64,000 nucleotides of DNA, taken from Alteromonas salexigens (lineage in GTDB: Bacteria > Pseudomonadota > Gammaproteobacteria > Enterobacterales > Alteromonadaceae). A program made the translations under genes and the position numbers. The DNA is taken from the NCBI RefSeq assembly GCF_025628895.1, contig NZ_JAOTJC010000013.1, positions 169,610 through 233,609 of the forward strand, read 5' to 3'. Positions within the stretch are counted from its first letter, which is position 1, and each line of letters begins with the position of its first letter. Of this stretch, positions 11,290 through 20,199 are shown in pieces. The notes beneath the pieces were generated by a model. The model made no database searches. It had not been told where the DNA came from and was given only the letters and a program-made list of their open reading frames with translations.

Positions 11290-12729
11290 TCAGGATTCAC
11301 TGACAATAGAAACCGGTACCCGCTCCACCTGCTCGCCAATATCATCAATATTCAGACCCGGATTATCCACACTGGCTTCCAGCATATCGAATGCCTCGCT
11401 GAAGTAGTCCGCTAACGGCTGTAATGAGGTGATATTTTTATTGCAGCACACCATGCCTACATTGGCTTTGCCGGCGTAAGTCATCAAAGTGATATTGACT
11501 CCGCCACCCGGCGTCATGGTAGAAATGGGGTAACACGCCAGTAATTTTGCGTCTTTTAGATAGCGGTGTTCCGGGGGCCCCGGCACATTTGAAACCAGCA
11601 CATTGGCAATAGGCTTTACCACGCTGGACAAGCGCAACCACTCGAATAACAGGGCAAAGCTCTGAATTACAATGGTATAGGCGCTGAATGAGCCCGGGCT
11701 GGCATGCTGAGCGGCATGCTTAACGATGCGGTGGTTAATAATAATTTGCCGTAACCGCAGGTACGGGTCCTGCTCACCATGGGCGAGTTTAACCGGTACG
11801 ATTGCTATTTTATTGCCGGACGTTTTTTCACCGGGTTTACGCAGGTTGATGGGCATATTGGTATACAGGGCTTTTTTAAACACATGCCCGTGATCCTGCA
11901 ATAAGCGATGCACGCCTATATCAAACGCACATAATAATACCTCATTGGCTGAAGCCCGGGTCCGCTTTGCCAGTGCTCTGACCCGTGCAAAGTCAAGATC
12001 CATCGTTGCCACCGCCCTGCCCGGTTTGACCTGGCCGGTCAGCAAGGTTTTAGTCCCGGTGAACGGTACCGGCATGTAATGGGAATTGACCCGGCACAAA
12101 TTGAGCAACAGCCGTAAGAAAATGACCGACAAGTCGAGAAAGATCCGTACTCCCCCCACCACCGACTGCCAGTAACGGTTCAGCCGGCGCTGTCGTGTTG
12201 AACGGCGCCGTTGACGTTTGACTGCCCACACCGGAACAAAGGATTCAGTCTCTGGCTTGCTCAGATAACCGGCCTGAAACCAGCGCACCAGAGTGGCGCC
12301 ATCGCCGTACAAATGGTGAACCCGGGCATAGATAGCAAACTGCCGGTGGATGCCATCGTACAGAAAGTGGTATTGCCAAAGTGGCTTGTCAGGATCAAGG
12401 CGGGACTCATGAAGCCTGGCGGCGAATTCATCTAATGCCTGTTTGTCGGTGGCATCGGCCACCTTATGCAATTGCAGATGATAATCCATATGCTGCGATT
12501 TCACCGGTTGCAATCCCAGCGGATAACCCATAAAGGTTTTTACCCGGCAATTGAAGGGAGGCGTAGACCTGGAAAACTGCTTCATCTCAGCGAACAATTG
12601 ATGGATGTATCGGGTAGGGTCGGCCCCCTCAGGCATTTCCAGCAATTGCAGGCAGGCTACATGCTTAGGGTTGGCATCTGACTCGGTTAGCCAAAAAGAT
12701 TTGTCCAGAAAACTTAATGAACGGGACAT
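11290..12729 (-). CDS. Wax ester synthase / diacylglycerol acyltransferase (WS/DGAT)
   Basis: The 479-residue product carries the WS/DGAT catalytic motif HHLYGDG (His138, His139, Asp143) in the N-terminal half, LDPDKPLWQYHFLYDG before it, and the C-terminal NVLVSNVPGPPEHRYL typical of the family. Such enzymes esterify long-chain acyl-CoA to fatty alcohols or diacylglycerol at the inner membrane, making wax esters or triacylglycerol. Its start overlaps the stop of the upstream TetR gene (TGATG), so the regulator and enzyme are in one unit. Phasin and lipase genes close by fit neutral-lipid storage. Confidence 0.92.
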   Translation of the reverse strand: MSRSLSFLDKSFWLTESDANPKHVACLQLLEMPEGADPTRYIHQLFAEMKQFSRSTPPFNCRVKTFMGYPLGLQPVKSQHMDYHLQLHKVADATDKQALDEFAARLHESRLDPDKPLWQYHFLYDGIHRQFAIYARVHHLYGDGATLVRWFQAGYLSKPETESFVPVWAVKRQRRRSTRQRRLNRYWQSVVGGVRIFLDLSVIFLRLLLNLCRVNSHYMPVPFTGTKTLLTGQVKPGRAVATMDLDFARVRALAKRTRASANEVLLCAFDIGVHRLLQDHGHVFKKALYTNMPINLRKPGEKTSGNKIAIVPVKLAHGEQDPYLRLRQIIINHRIVKHAAQHASPGSFSAYTIVIQSFALLFEWLRLSSVVKPIANVLVSNVPGPPEHRYLKDAKLLACYPISTMTPGGGVNITLMTYAGKANVGMVCCNKNITSLQPLADYFSEAFDMLEASVDNPGLNIDDIGEQVERVPVSIVSES

Positions 12730-13397
12730 CAGCTACGCTCCAGTGAAGTAAACCTGTGGTCAGCCAAGTTGGCCAAGGCATGGCTGTCGATGGCATTGCG
12801 AATGTTGGCAAGGGCATCTTCAGGTAAATTCAGGCGTGGCAGCAATATCACCATAATAAGGGATAGTGCATGATAGTGCTGCGCGGTTTCATCACTGCCA
12901 CCTTTGGCACTATCGAAACTGCAAGACTGGGTTAATATCAGGCTCAACATTTCCGCCAGCAGTTTCTTGTCGGTCTGGGAAGCATTCAGGGCCTGATCCT
13001 CACGCAACTTTTCCAGTACGGCCATCAGCTGCGTTTCCAGTGCGCTGATAATATTTCTTACTGGCTTTTCTACAACCGGATATTTTTCCAGCAAATCGGT
13101 CTGACTGCGGTAGAGAAAACGAAATAAATGCAGCTTCTCAACCAGAATGTACAAATAGTAGAACACATCTTCCGGCGACAACGACGCCAATACGCTAGCC
13201 GACAACACGCCATGCATTTGTCGCTTATGCAACGCCACCAGCGACTCAATCAGCACTTCTTTGCCCTTGTAATGGTAGTACAAATTGCCCGGGCTGATAT
13301 CCAGCTCCATTGCTATGTCCACACTGGTGACACTGTTTTCACCATGCTGGTTAAAAAGCTCCAGCGCAGTAAGCAAAATCCGTTCTGCCGTTTTCAT
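12729..13397 (-). CDS. TetR family transcriptional regulator
   Basis: I start at the ATG at 13397 (MKTAERILLTALELF), giving 222 residues; the frame extends to 13475 but would overlap the upstream DUF445 gene. The N-terminal helix-turn-helix reads SVDIAMELDISPGNLYYHYKGK. The C-terminal region (FYYLYILVEKLHLFRFLYRS) resembles the TetR_C_5-type ligand domain. It lies 2 bases after DUF445 and overlaps the WS/DGAT gene, so it probably regulates its own three-gene unit. The ligand is unknown. Confidence 0.85.
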   Translation of the reverse strand: MKTAERILLTALELFNQHGENSVTSVDIAMELDISPGNLYYHYKGKEVLIESLVALHKRQMHGVLSASVLASLSPEDVFYYLYILVEKLHLFRFLYRSQTDLLEKYPVVEKPVRNIISALETQLMAVLEKLREDQALNASQTDKKLLAEMLSLILTQSCSFDSAKGGSDETAQHYHALSLIMVILLPRLNLPEDALANIRNAIDSHALANLADHRFTSLERS

Positions 13398-13399
13398 GG

Positions 13400-14608
13400 T
13401 TAGTTGAATACCAGATAGAGTTGTGCAAAACCGGCCAGCATACCCAGCACGGCACCCGTGACAATAAGCTTCCATTCGTCCTGCTGATACGCAGGTCGCA
13501 ACACCCCTTCAAATTCCTCAGGGCTGAGTTGCTGCATTCTGGCACTCAGGTCTTCCCCTATTCGCATGGCGCCGTTTGCATAATCAAATGCATACAGCAG
13601 GTATTTGTCTGAATTCTCAAAAATTTGCTGGACCGCCAGTGCTTTCATGCGGTGATAATTTTCTGAACCGACGCCGAGGGCAAAGTAAGGCTGCGCCACT
13701 GCGACATAGCGTTCAATGGCATCGTTTACGTGTAGCTCAATCAGTTCCAGGAGCTGCGCCGAGCCTGAACCATGTAAAATAATATGGGTGATGTTACGTG
13801 GGGTGATCAGCTTCTCTTCAATAATTGCTGAGTACACCTCGGAAACTTCTTTTTGCCGCTTCAGAAACATACCCTGCAACGTCACAGGCCCAAGCCTGAT
13901 TGGTCTTTTCGGTTGGAAAATTACCGCCAGCGCAATCCAGTTGGTGGCATAGCCTACCAGTAAGCCCCCCAGTGGCAGGATCCACCACGCCTGGAAAAAA
14001 TACCACAGCGCCATGGTCGGCAAGCCGAACAGAAAGCCAAAGTAAAAGCCCGAGCGAATAATAAACGGAAACTCTTTGGCGCCGGCAGTCAGAAAAATTT
14101 CATTAATGAGTTCGGGGGAGTTGACCAGCTGCTCAACCACCAGCTCTTTGATATCGAGTATTTCGTTAACGTTATTCTGAAAGTCGCCCACCATTTTATG
14201 AACGACATTAGGCAGGTCGTTTTCGATGCGCTGGTACACCAGGTTTTTACCCTGCACAGGCAGTGCTGCCCATAACTGGGGCGCCGACTCTGTCATCACA
14301 TCGTTGATGACTTTGCGTACTACCTGCTGCAGGCGCCGTTCTATTGCCTCGGTAAGCGCATCCGGGTCGAGCCGCTGGGCCAGTTCCTCTACACTGAGCA
14401 GTTTGCCCAGTACCAGCTCCACCTCAATTTCTGCCATCTTCCGGCGTTTAGCGGGGATCAGTCCCTGCCAGCCGAAGATCGGCCGCAAGCCGACAAACTC
14501 AATTGGGTAAAACATCATTTTTACCGCCAGATAGTTTGTCACCCAGCCCACAAGCGCGCTAATAACCGGTATCGACAACAAACTAAGCGTCTGAATATTC
14601 CATTCCAT
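13400..14608 (-). CDS. DUF445 family membrane protein
   Basis: The 402-residue product opens with a membrane segment (LSLLSIPVISALVGWVTNYLAVKMMFYP) typical of DUF445, has a long helical soluble region, a central pair of hydrophobic segments (FGFLFGLPTMALWYFF and WWILPLGGLLVGYATNWIALAVIF) and a C-terminal one (LIVTGAVLGMLAGFAQLYLVF). The repeated GWVTN-LA / GYATNWIALAVIFQPKRP motif is a family hallmark. DUF445 proteins are inner-membrane proteins of unknown role. It is first in the unit with TetR and WS/DGAT, which links it to neutral-lipid synthesis by context only. Confidence 0.88.
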   Translation of the reverse strand: MEWNIQTLSLLSIPVISALVGWVTNYLAVKMMFYPIEFVGLRPIFGWQGLIPAKRRKMAEIEVELVLGKLLSVEELAQRLDPDALTEAIERRLQQVVRKVINDVMTESAPQLWAALPVQGKNLVYQRIENDLPNVVHKMVGDFQNNVNEILDIKELVVEQLVNSPELINEIFLTAGAKEFPFIIRSGFYFGFLFGLPTMALWYFFQAWWILPLGGLLVGYATNWIALAVIFQPKRPIRLGPVTLQGMFLKRQKEVSEVYSAIIEEKLITPRNITHIILHGSGSAQLLELIELHVNDAIERYVAVAQPYFALGVGSENYHRMKALAVQQIFENSDKYLLYAFDYANGAMRIGEDLSARMQQLSPEEFEGVLRPAYQQDEWKLIVTGAVLGMLAGFAQLYLVFN

Positions 14609-14818
14609 GTGGCGAGGGATATGCCTTGCTGTTATTTTTATTCCCCTTCAGGCTACTGACTGCGCAGGCATTGGTCAATATGTAATCCTCGCAATCTACT
14701 GACATAATACCGTTGTTTCAGAGGCGCGCTTAAATTGGGTAGTGCTTTCTAACTTCCTTGCATAAACTGAGGTCTGAGAACAGATCTGACCTGCACATTT
14801 CACGTCACAGGGGGAAGT

Positions 14819-16303
14819 ATGCCAATGTTCAATACCGTACTGGGAAAGCTCGAGCGTGATATCGAGCACGCCAATTCCTATCAGGCTTATCGCGAAGCAT
14901 GCCTGGCTCATGATGAACTATCAGGAGCTAACGACTGGAAGGCCAAAGATCCCTGCCGCGATTACGACTATCGCCTCATCCGTAAACGGGTACAGCGATT
15001 ACAGCTAGCCCGGGGTAAAGGTGACAGCCTGGCGATGATGTCCATTCTGCATGAAGGATTACACGGTAACCTCGGTAATATTGCGAACCCGGCGCTGGAC
15101 GATGGCAGCAAAATCGGCACTAAAGTACTTATCGAGACCTTCATCGAAGAAGTGGTGCTGACCCTCGATCACATATTCGAAGCCGACGAGCAGGAAGTCG
15201 ACTTTTACGAAAAACTGTCTTTTTTTGAAGAAACTGCCCATGCCTTTGGACGCAGCTGCCTGATGCTGTCCGGCGGGGCAGGACTGGGCTTTTTTCATTG
15301 CGGCGTAGTTAAGTCGCTCAACGAAAAAAACCTGGTTCCCAGCGTCATATCCGGTGCCAGCGCCGGCTCAATTATTGCGGCCATGCTGGGAACCCGCTCA
15401 CATGACGAGCTACTTGAGTCTTTGTCCCCTGCCTTTATTTATGAAACTTTTCAGGACTGGCGGCACTGGGCTGGCTTTGGCAAGAAGAGCCTGTTTAATA
15501 GTCAGGCGCTGGAAAACGCATTAATTGGTCTGTTCGATGTGATGACATTTGAAGAGGCTTTCCATAAAACCGGTCGTCACGTCACGGTATCGGTCTCACC
15601 CGCAGACTTGCATCAGCACTCACGGTTACTGAATGCTAAAACCGCGCCAAACGCTATCATAACCCAGGCTGTGCGGGCTTCCTGTGCGGTGCCGGTCTTG
15701 TTTAGCCCGGTTCAGTTGCGGGCGAAGACCGCAAACGGCGACATTGTACCCTATATTCCCAACCGTCGGTTTGCGGACGGCTCGCTGATGGCGGACCTGC
15801 CCTTCGAACGCCTCTCCCGGCTGTATGGTGTCAATCACTCCATCGTCAGTCAGACAAACCCGTTGGCCGTACCCTTTTTATCCACTAACCGCACCCATGC
15901 AAAAACCATGGGGGCGCTGACGTGGCGCCATCTGGGCCAACTGGCTAAATCTAACAGCATATTTGCAATTGACTTGCTGGAAGGTCTGGTAGAACATCGC
16001 GGCGCCAAACTCGCAATTCATAAAGTTCGTTCTATTATTGATCAACAATATGTTGGCAACGTAAATATCCTGCCAAACAAGCAGTTACGGAATTTGGCTC
16101 AGATCCTGGCAAACCCGACACTCGAAAGTATTACGCACCTGATTGAAAGTGGTGAGCGAGCCACCTGGCCGCACATTGATGTTATAGAACGTAATACTAA
16201 AATCAGCGAAACGTTGCGCTATTATTTAGCCAAGCTGAAGCAGCGCGAGGCAGAAAAACTGGGACATACCCATCATAATGCGATAGCCCGAGCCGCGTCA
16301 TAA
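14819..16303 (+). CDS. Patatin-like phospholipase with N-terminal DUF3336
   Basis: The 494-residue product has an N-terminal DUF3336 region (about residues 5-135) followed by a patatin domain: oxyanion loop SGGAGLGFFHCGV at 151-163, nucleophile GASAGS with Ser181, and the catalytic dyad aspartate in RRFADGSLMADLP at about 320. Eukaryotic DUF3336-patatin proteins (yeast Tgl3/4/5) are triacylglycerol lipases on lipid droplets. A triacylglycerol or phospholipid hydrolase role beside a WS/DGAT and phasins is therefore reasonable. GGGGGAAGT immediately precedes the ATG. It is followed after 32 bases by the HD-GYP-like gene. Confidence 0.92.
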   Translation: MPMFNTVLGKLERDIEHANSYQAYREACLAHDELSGANDWKAKDPCRDYDYRLIRKRVQRLQLARGKGDSLAMMSILHEGLHGNLGNIANPALDDGSKIGTKVLIETFIEEVVLTLDHIFEADEQEVDFYEKLSFFEETAHAFGRSCLMLSGGAGLGFFHCGVVKSLNEKNLVPSVISGASAGSIIAAMLGTRSHDELLESLSPAFIYETFQDWRHWAGFGKKSLFNSQALENALIGLFDVMTFEEAFHKTGRHVTVSVSPADLHQHSRLLNAKTAPNAIITQAVRASCAVPVLFSPVQLRAKTANGDIVPYIPNRRFADGSLMADLPFERLSRLYGVNHSIVSQTNPLAVPFLSTNRTHAKTMGALTWRHLGQLAKSNSIFAIDLLEGLVEHRGAKLAIHKVRSIIDQQYVGNVNILPNKQLRNLAQILANPTLESITHLIESGERATWPHIDVIERNTKISETLRYYLAKLKQREAEKLGHTHHNAIARAAS

Positions 16304-16335
16304 GCAAGGCAGCAGATTACAATTAAAGGACCACA

Positions 16336-17766
16336 GTGAGTAAGATAGAGCACCCTGATAACCATTATACGCAGCAGGTTAAGCAGCTTATTGAGTTGGT
16401 ATATCCCAAGGAAGCCGGACGCGGCTCAGTCTGCGAGGATGCCCGTCATTATTACATTCTTACGCCGGACCTTGAGGATCATATCAACGAGCTGCAGGGC
16501 AAACTAAAGGCCGTGGCCAACCCGGACAAGCAACCCGCGGTGGTCGAGCAGCTGACCAAGAAACTCAAGTCCGCGCAGGCAAAGCTGGAAAGCGAGCGAC
16601 TGGAGCGCCTTGAACGGCTGCAATCCGTTGCGCACCGGTTATTGGCACTGTGTGAAGGCGATACTTACGAAGAAACGCAACTACTCAGTGCTAAGTTCCT
16701 CGGCACCGTAATGCTTCTTACCCGTGGCCCGGAGGGCAAATTTGCCCAACTGCATCAGCGCCTCAAACCACTGTATAAAGCCGTGCTAGCACTGCGTTTA
16801 AGTGACAAAGCACTGGAACACGACTACATCTCGCACCCTTACCTGACTGCACGCAAAGCGGCCCTCACTCGCTTCAAAGGTAACCGGGCCTGGCAGGAAC
16901 GCTGGCAAAACGAAGTTGCCATGCCCATCATCTGGTGTGCGTTACTGCAGGATATTGGCCTGCAGTCTTATGAGGCGCGGGCTATCTTGCACGGGCCGGA
17001 CAACAATCTCGATGAATTTCGGGTACTGGAAAACGATCAGCGCAAACAGCTGCTTAAAATTAACTTTTCCAGCACACTGAATTATTTAAAAAATGGGTTG
17101 GGGCTGCCTGCCTACGTGGGTAACGATAAAGCCGAGCGCGATGCGTTTATTGCCAGCCACACTGCCACCATGGAATTCATGCAGGCATTAATGAAAGACG
17201 CCTTTATCAGTAAGTCAGGACTTGGGGAGATACTTAAAATACCGCAAATTTACGTTTCGGTAGTATTGTCCACCAAACCGGATTACAGCCGCAAAAGCCT
17301 GCCCAAGGGCTATTTACTCATCGAGCAGCTGGCCAAAAAAGGGGCACTGCACAATAAGCTGGCTGAAGCTTTTATTGGCATTGTGGGTTATTTCCCGCTC
17401 GGCTTTGGAATTACCTATATCCCGCAGACTGAACGTGGTTTTGACCGTGAAGGCTATGAGTGTGCGATTGTAACCCGGTTGAACCCGGAGCACCCTGCCG
17501 AGCCGATTTGCCGACCGGTGACCCGCAACCTCACGTATATTCGCTCAGGCAGTGATGAAACTGTAGGTCGTAATGTAAACCTGTTCTTTCCTGCCAACCG
17601 CAAGAAACTGATGAAGATGGGTGAAGACCGGCTGAAAGAGATCATGAGTCAGCTGTCCGGCAACTTCACGCCTGATGCGATTGATGATCTTATCCCGAGT
17701 TTTTGGGAGCCGGCTGATTATTTCGCTTATAAGAACAACCAGAACTTGTGGAACCGGGGGCGCTAA
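16336..17766 (+). CDS. Degenerate HD-GYP-like protein, function unknown
   Basis: The 476-residue product starts at a GTG with AAAGGA five bases upstream. Residues 46-100 are rich in charged heptads (a probable coiled coil). From about residue 195 the layout follows HD-GYP domains: LLQDIGL at 203-209 stands where HDIGK would be, then ILHGPDN, then LLKINFSSTLNYL where KRHPEIGAEIL is usual, and GYFPLGFGITYI near 355 where GxYPxGxxV occurs, followed by ...RLNPEHPAEPICRPV. The metal-binding histidines are missing, so it probably does not hydrolyse cyclic di-GMP. This reading is from motif order, not from a search. It is probably co-transcribed with the patatin gene. Confidence 0.6.
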   Translation: MSKIEHPDNHYTQQVKQLIELVYPKEAGRGSVCEDARHYYILTPDLEDHINELQGKLKAVANPDKQPAVVEQLTKKLKSAQAKLESERLERLERLQSVAHRLLALCEGDTYEETQLLSAKFLGTVMLLTRGPEGKFAQLHQRLKPLYKAVLALRLSDKALEHDYISHPYLTARKAALTRFKGNRAWQERWQNEVAMPIIWCALLQDIGLQSYEARAILHGPDNNLDEFRVLENDQRKQLLKINFSSTLNYLKNGLGLPAYVGNDKAERDAFIASHTATMEFMQALMKDAFISKSGLGEILKIPQIYVSVVLSTKPDYSRKSLPKGYLLIEQLAKKGALHNKLAEAFIGIVGYFPLGFGITYIPQTERGFDREGYECAIVTRLNPEHPAEPICRPVTRNLTYIRSGSDETVGRNVNLFFPANRKKLMKMGEDRLKEIMSQLSGNFTPDAIDDLIPSFWEPADYFAYKNNQNLWNRGR

Positions 17767-17822
17767 CCCCCTGCCACCTTCCTGCTGGAAGAGTGCTTAG
17801 CGCGTAGTGCCGGCAACCGGGT

Positions 17823-18434
17823 TCAGCTGTTTTTACTCTCAGATTTTGTGCTACTGGCTGACTTTGCTTTTGTCGATGTTTCCGCTGAAGAACTGGCCGA
17901 CGTTTTCTTCGTAGCGGCTTTCTTAGTGCCAGAGGTGCTGGAAGCAGACGATTTCTTCGCAGTTGAGGCTGATCCTCGTCCGGAACCCGAGTCAGTTGTG
18001 CTCTTTTTGGTAGTCTGTTTGGCTGCTGCTGTGGCAGGTTTTTTAGCTGCGGGTTTCTCTGCCGCTTTTTTCTCCGCGGCTTCTTTTGCTGCCAGCAACG
18101 CCACTTGCTCAATTAACAGATCGACCTTGGTCGATAACGCCTGCAGTTGTTGTTCACGCTTTTCAGCTTTACTGCCCTGACCAAACATCGAGAAAATCGG
18201 GTTTGCCATAATCAGCTCCTGAAACGAGGTAAATACCTGCGAGGGTGCAAGTTGCGCCTTAATTTGTTTGTCCATAACCGCGCCGCGTGCCTGTAGCTCT
18301 TCAAACAGTGCGTGTGTCTCATCCAGACGTTTATTCACGGTTTCGGTTACGTCTGACAGCTGTGCTGCCATTAAATCACTGCCGGCTTCCAGCCAGCCAA
18401 ACAGTGGTGATGCTGAACTTTTACTTGTTGCCAC
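17823..18434 (-). CDS. Phasin-like granule protein with Lys/Ala/Ser-rich tail
   Basis: The 203-residue product has an N-terminal helical region (residues 1-115) with phasin-like composition (FGWLEAGSDLMAAQLSDVTETV), a short KVDLLIEQVALLAAKEAAEKKAAEKPAAKK stretch, and a low-complexity tail of K, A, S and T. Histone-H1-like tails of this type are found in PhaF-type phasins, which coat polyester granules and bind nucleoid DNA. No polyhydroxyalkanoate synthase is in the window, so the granule could be polyester or neutral lipid. It follows the other phasin gene after a hairpin. Confidence 0.65.
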   Translation of the reverse strand: MATSKSSASPLFGWLEAGSDLMAAQLSDVTETVNKRLDETHALFEELQARGAVMDKQIKAQLAPSQVFTSFQELIMANPIFSMFGQGSKAEKREQQLQALSTKVDLLIEQVALLAAKEAAEKKAAEKPAAKKPATAAAKQTTKKSTTDSGSGRGSASTAKKSSASSTSGTKKAATKKTSASSSAETSTKAKSASSTKSESKNS

Positions 18435-18489
18435 TTCAAACCTCCCGGTCGGGCTGTTGTAACACCTGCACAGTGTTAATAAATAAGCA

Positions 18490-18513
18490 AAGGGCCGGCA
18501 TTAGCCGACCCTT
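18490..18513 (-). terminator. Terminator after the phasin gene
   Basis: Read on the minus strand, AAGGGTCGGC pairs with GCCGGCCCTT (one mismatch) over a 4-base loop, 7 bases after the phasin stop, followed by the AT-rich TGCTTATTTATT. It may reduce read-through into the second phasin-like gene. Confidence 0.65.
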
Positions 18514-18519
18514 ATGGAT

Positions 18520-18879
18520 TTACTTGTTTGCCGCCAGCTTGGCTACGGCTTCAGTCAGTGCGTCGACTTTGGCCGACAACTCTTCAATCTTCTGGTCTGA
18601 ATGATCCACATCCAGGCCCAGCTTCTTGCGCACGTCAGCAACACGGTTCTCAACGTCATTGGTAGTTGACTGGAACTTACTGCGCGCGTCGTCTTCAAGA
18701 GTTTCCCCTTTCGTCACCAGCTCATCAAACATCTTGCTGGCTTCGGCGCTCAGTTTGTCATAACGACCCTGTGCTTCTTCTACACTTTTACCGTAGGCAC
18801 CCAGACCGGCTAACCAGACTTTACGGGCAAAATCTTCAGCTTCGTTAATTTTAGACTTCACAGTATCTTTGTTACTCAT
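18520..18879 (-). CDS. Phasin family protein (PHA granule-associated)
   Basis: The start is the ATG at 18879 (MSNKDTVKSKINEAEDFARKV), preceded by AGAGGAAAT; the frame continues to 18930 without a better site. The 119-residue product has the phasin signature ARKVWLAGLGAYGKSVEEAQ, a helical amphipathic body and a C-terminal leucine-zipper-like stretch (KIEELSAKVDALTEAVAKLAANK) that could mediate oligomerisation. It matches the PF05597-type granule-associated proteins. It lies upstream of a second phasin-like gene on the same strand. Confidence 0.87.
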   Translation of the reverse strand: MSNKDTVKSKINEAEDFARKVWLAGLGAYGKSVEEAQGRYDKLSAEASKMFDELVTKGETLEDDARSKFQSTTNDVENRVADVRKKLGLDVDHSDQKIEELSAKVDALTEAVAKLAANK

Positions 18880-19123
18880 AGCAATTTCCTCTCGGGATTT
18901 GATTCGATGCGCAAACAATAGCGCCGTCAATTAGAAACCGCATACTAAAACTGCATTTATTTTATCGAGGGTGAATAAAAAGCTCGCCTTCCTTGTTCCA
19001 GACCGAAAATTAGGTGATATAGATGCGTATTACCAGAGCAGGTAAACAAACAATGCTGATACGAACAGTAAGTAGCTTGTAAAGGGTATAGCACATTATT
19101 GAGTGAATGCTTCGGGAGGGATC

Positions 19124-19150
19124 AAAAAAGCCTCCGCTAAGGAGGCTTTT
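19124..19150 (-). terminator. Terminator after fadR
   Basis: GCCTCC and GGAGGC pair across a 5-base loop, flanked by AAAAAA on one side and TTTT on the other, so it can work in both directions. It lies 20 bases beyond the fadR stop. Confidence 0.85.
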
Positions 19151-19170
19151 GTAGGTCTGACTGGTGGTTG

Positions 19171-19881
19171 TTAGTCCACCAAATCTTTCGGCATGTTTTC
19201 ACGCACCTGCTGCCAGACCTTGCCACTTTCAATACCGTACTTACGTACAACTTGTGGTACTGCATCGTAATTACCTTGCTCGGCAATTTTGTGCAGCTCC
19301 TCATAAAAGTCTCTGGCTACCTGGCGGGCACTTTCATGGGAGAAGAAATACCCTCCAATCCGTGAATATAAGCCACGGAAACCGTTCATCATCAGCACGA
19401 ATACGTTGTTATTCGACGCCAGTGCCAGATCATGGTTCATTTGATAATCGAACTGCGCAAATGCCAGCCCATCGGCTTCCACGTCTTTATACCGTGCAAT
19501 GATGTCAGCCGACTCCTGGGGATTATTACGAATCGCACCACGAATAAATACTGCACTCAGATTGGTTCTGGCTGCCAGCAGGTTGTCTACCAGTTCAGGA
19601 ATACCTTCCTGATCCAGCCGTGCCAGTGTTTCCAGAATATTCAGACCGCAGGTTTCCCAGAAGTTGTTCACTTTAGTGGGTTTGCCATGCTGAATAGTCA
19701 GCCAGCCATCACGGGCGAGGCGTTGCAGCACTTCCCGCAATGTGGTGCGGGTGACACCAATTAATTCAGATAACTCGCGCTCAGCGGGCAATATCGTGCC
19801 TGGAGGAAAACGACCACTCCAAATGGATTCAACGATGTATTCTTCTGCGAATCCTGCCGGACTCTGCGCCTTGTAAATCAT
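19171..19881 (-). CDS. fadR: Fatty acid metabolism regulator FadR
   Basis: The 236-residue product matches FadR: a GntR winged helix (residues 10-75) with [32 protein letters not shown], then the FadR-specific effector domain ([35 protein letters not shown] and [21 protein letters not shown]). FadR represses beta-oxidation genes and activates unsaturated fatty-acid synthesis; long-chain acyl-CoA releases it from DNA. A 17-bp FadR-like palindrome 35 bp before the start suggests autoregulation. In E. coli fadR stands opposite nhaB; here about 5 kb of extra genes separate them. Confidence 0.96.
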   Translation of the reverse strand: MIYKAQSPAGFAEEYIVESIWSGRFPPGTILPAERELSELIGVTRTTLREVLQRLARDGWLTIQHGKPTKVNNFWETCGLNILETLARLDQEGIPELVDNLLAARTNLSAVFIRGAIRNNPQESADIIARYKDVEADGLAFAQFDYQMNHDLALASNNNVFVLMMNGFRGLYSRIGGYFFSHESARQVARDFYEELHKIAEQGNYDAVPQVVRKYGIESGKVWQQVRENMPKDLVD

Positions 19882-19915
19882 AACCTGCTCGCCTGAACGT
19901 TCTTGTTATTTTGTT

Positions 19916-19932
19916 AACTGATTGTACCAGAT
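19916..19932. promoter_or_regulatory. Putative FadR operator in front of fadR
   Basis: AACTGATTGTACCAGAT (reverse strand ATCTGGTACAATCAGTT) matches the E. coli fadBA operator ATCTGGTACGACCAGAT at 14 of 17 positions. It lies 35 bp before the fadR start, consistent with self-repression. Confidence 0.65.
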
Positions 19933-19971
19933 GCCATTTCGATAGCACAATGAATAAATCAGTTTCGGGAT

Positions 19972-20008
19972 TTGGCTACTGCCACTTAAACTGGGATTTC
20001 GAGGCAAG
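19972..20008 (+). repeat. Left 37-bp terminal inverted repeat
   Basis: It begins TTGGCTACTGCCACTTAAAC and ends AGGCAAG. It pairs with 21653-21689 read on the minus strand. A weaker second core copy, TTGTCATTTCAGGGCGAG, follows at 20070-20087. Confidence 0.6.
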
Positions 20009-20199
20009 ATGAGAATGGTTTCGTGCGAGACTCTGTTTGTCTAGGGTTCAGGGGAAGCATTGCCTGCGATTGTCATTTCAGGGCGAGGTAGATTCTAAAG
20101 GACTGCGTTGAGAGATGAATGAGCTGTTGATTAACTCATTCGGCAAAGTCAGCTTCAGACAATGAGCGGACATATATTCGTGCTTCCTCACCAGATTAT

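Noticed and set aside
14757..14800. FadR-like half sites before the patatin gene (GAGGTCTGAG, AGATCTGACCTG)
   Set aside because: Neither forms a full 17-bp palindrome close to the model.
17690..18112. Minus-strand frame rich in Arg, Lys and Pro
   Set aside because: Shifted-frame reading of the repetitive Lys/Ala tail of the phasin-like gene; crosses the stop of the convergent gene.
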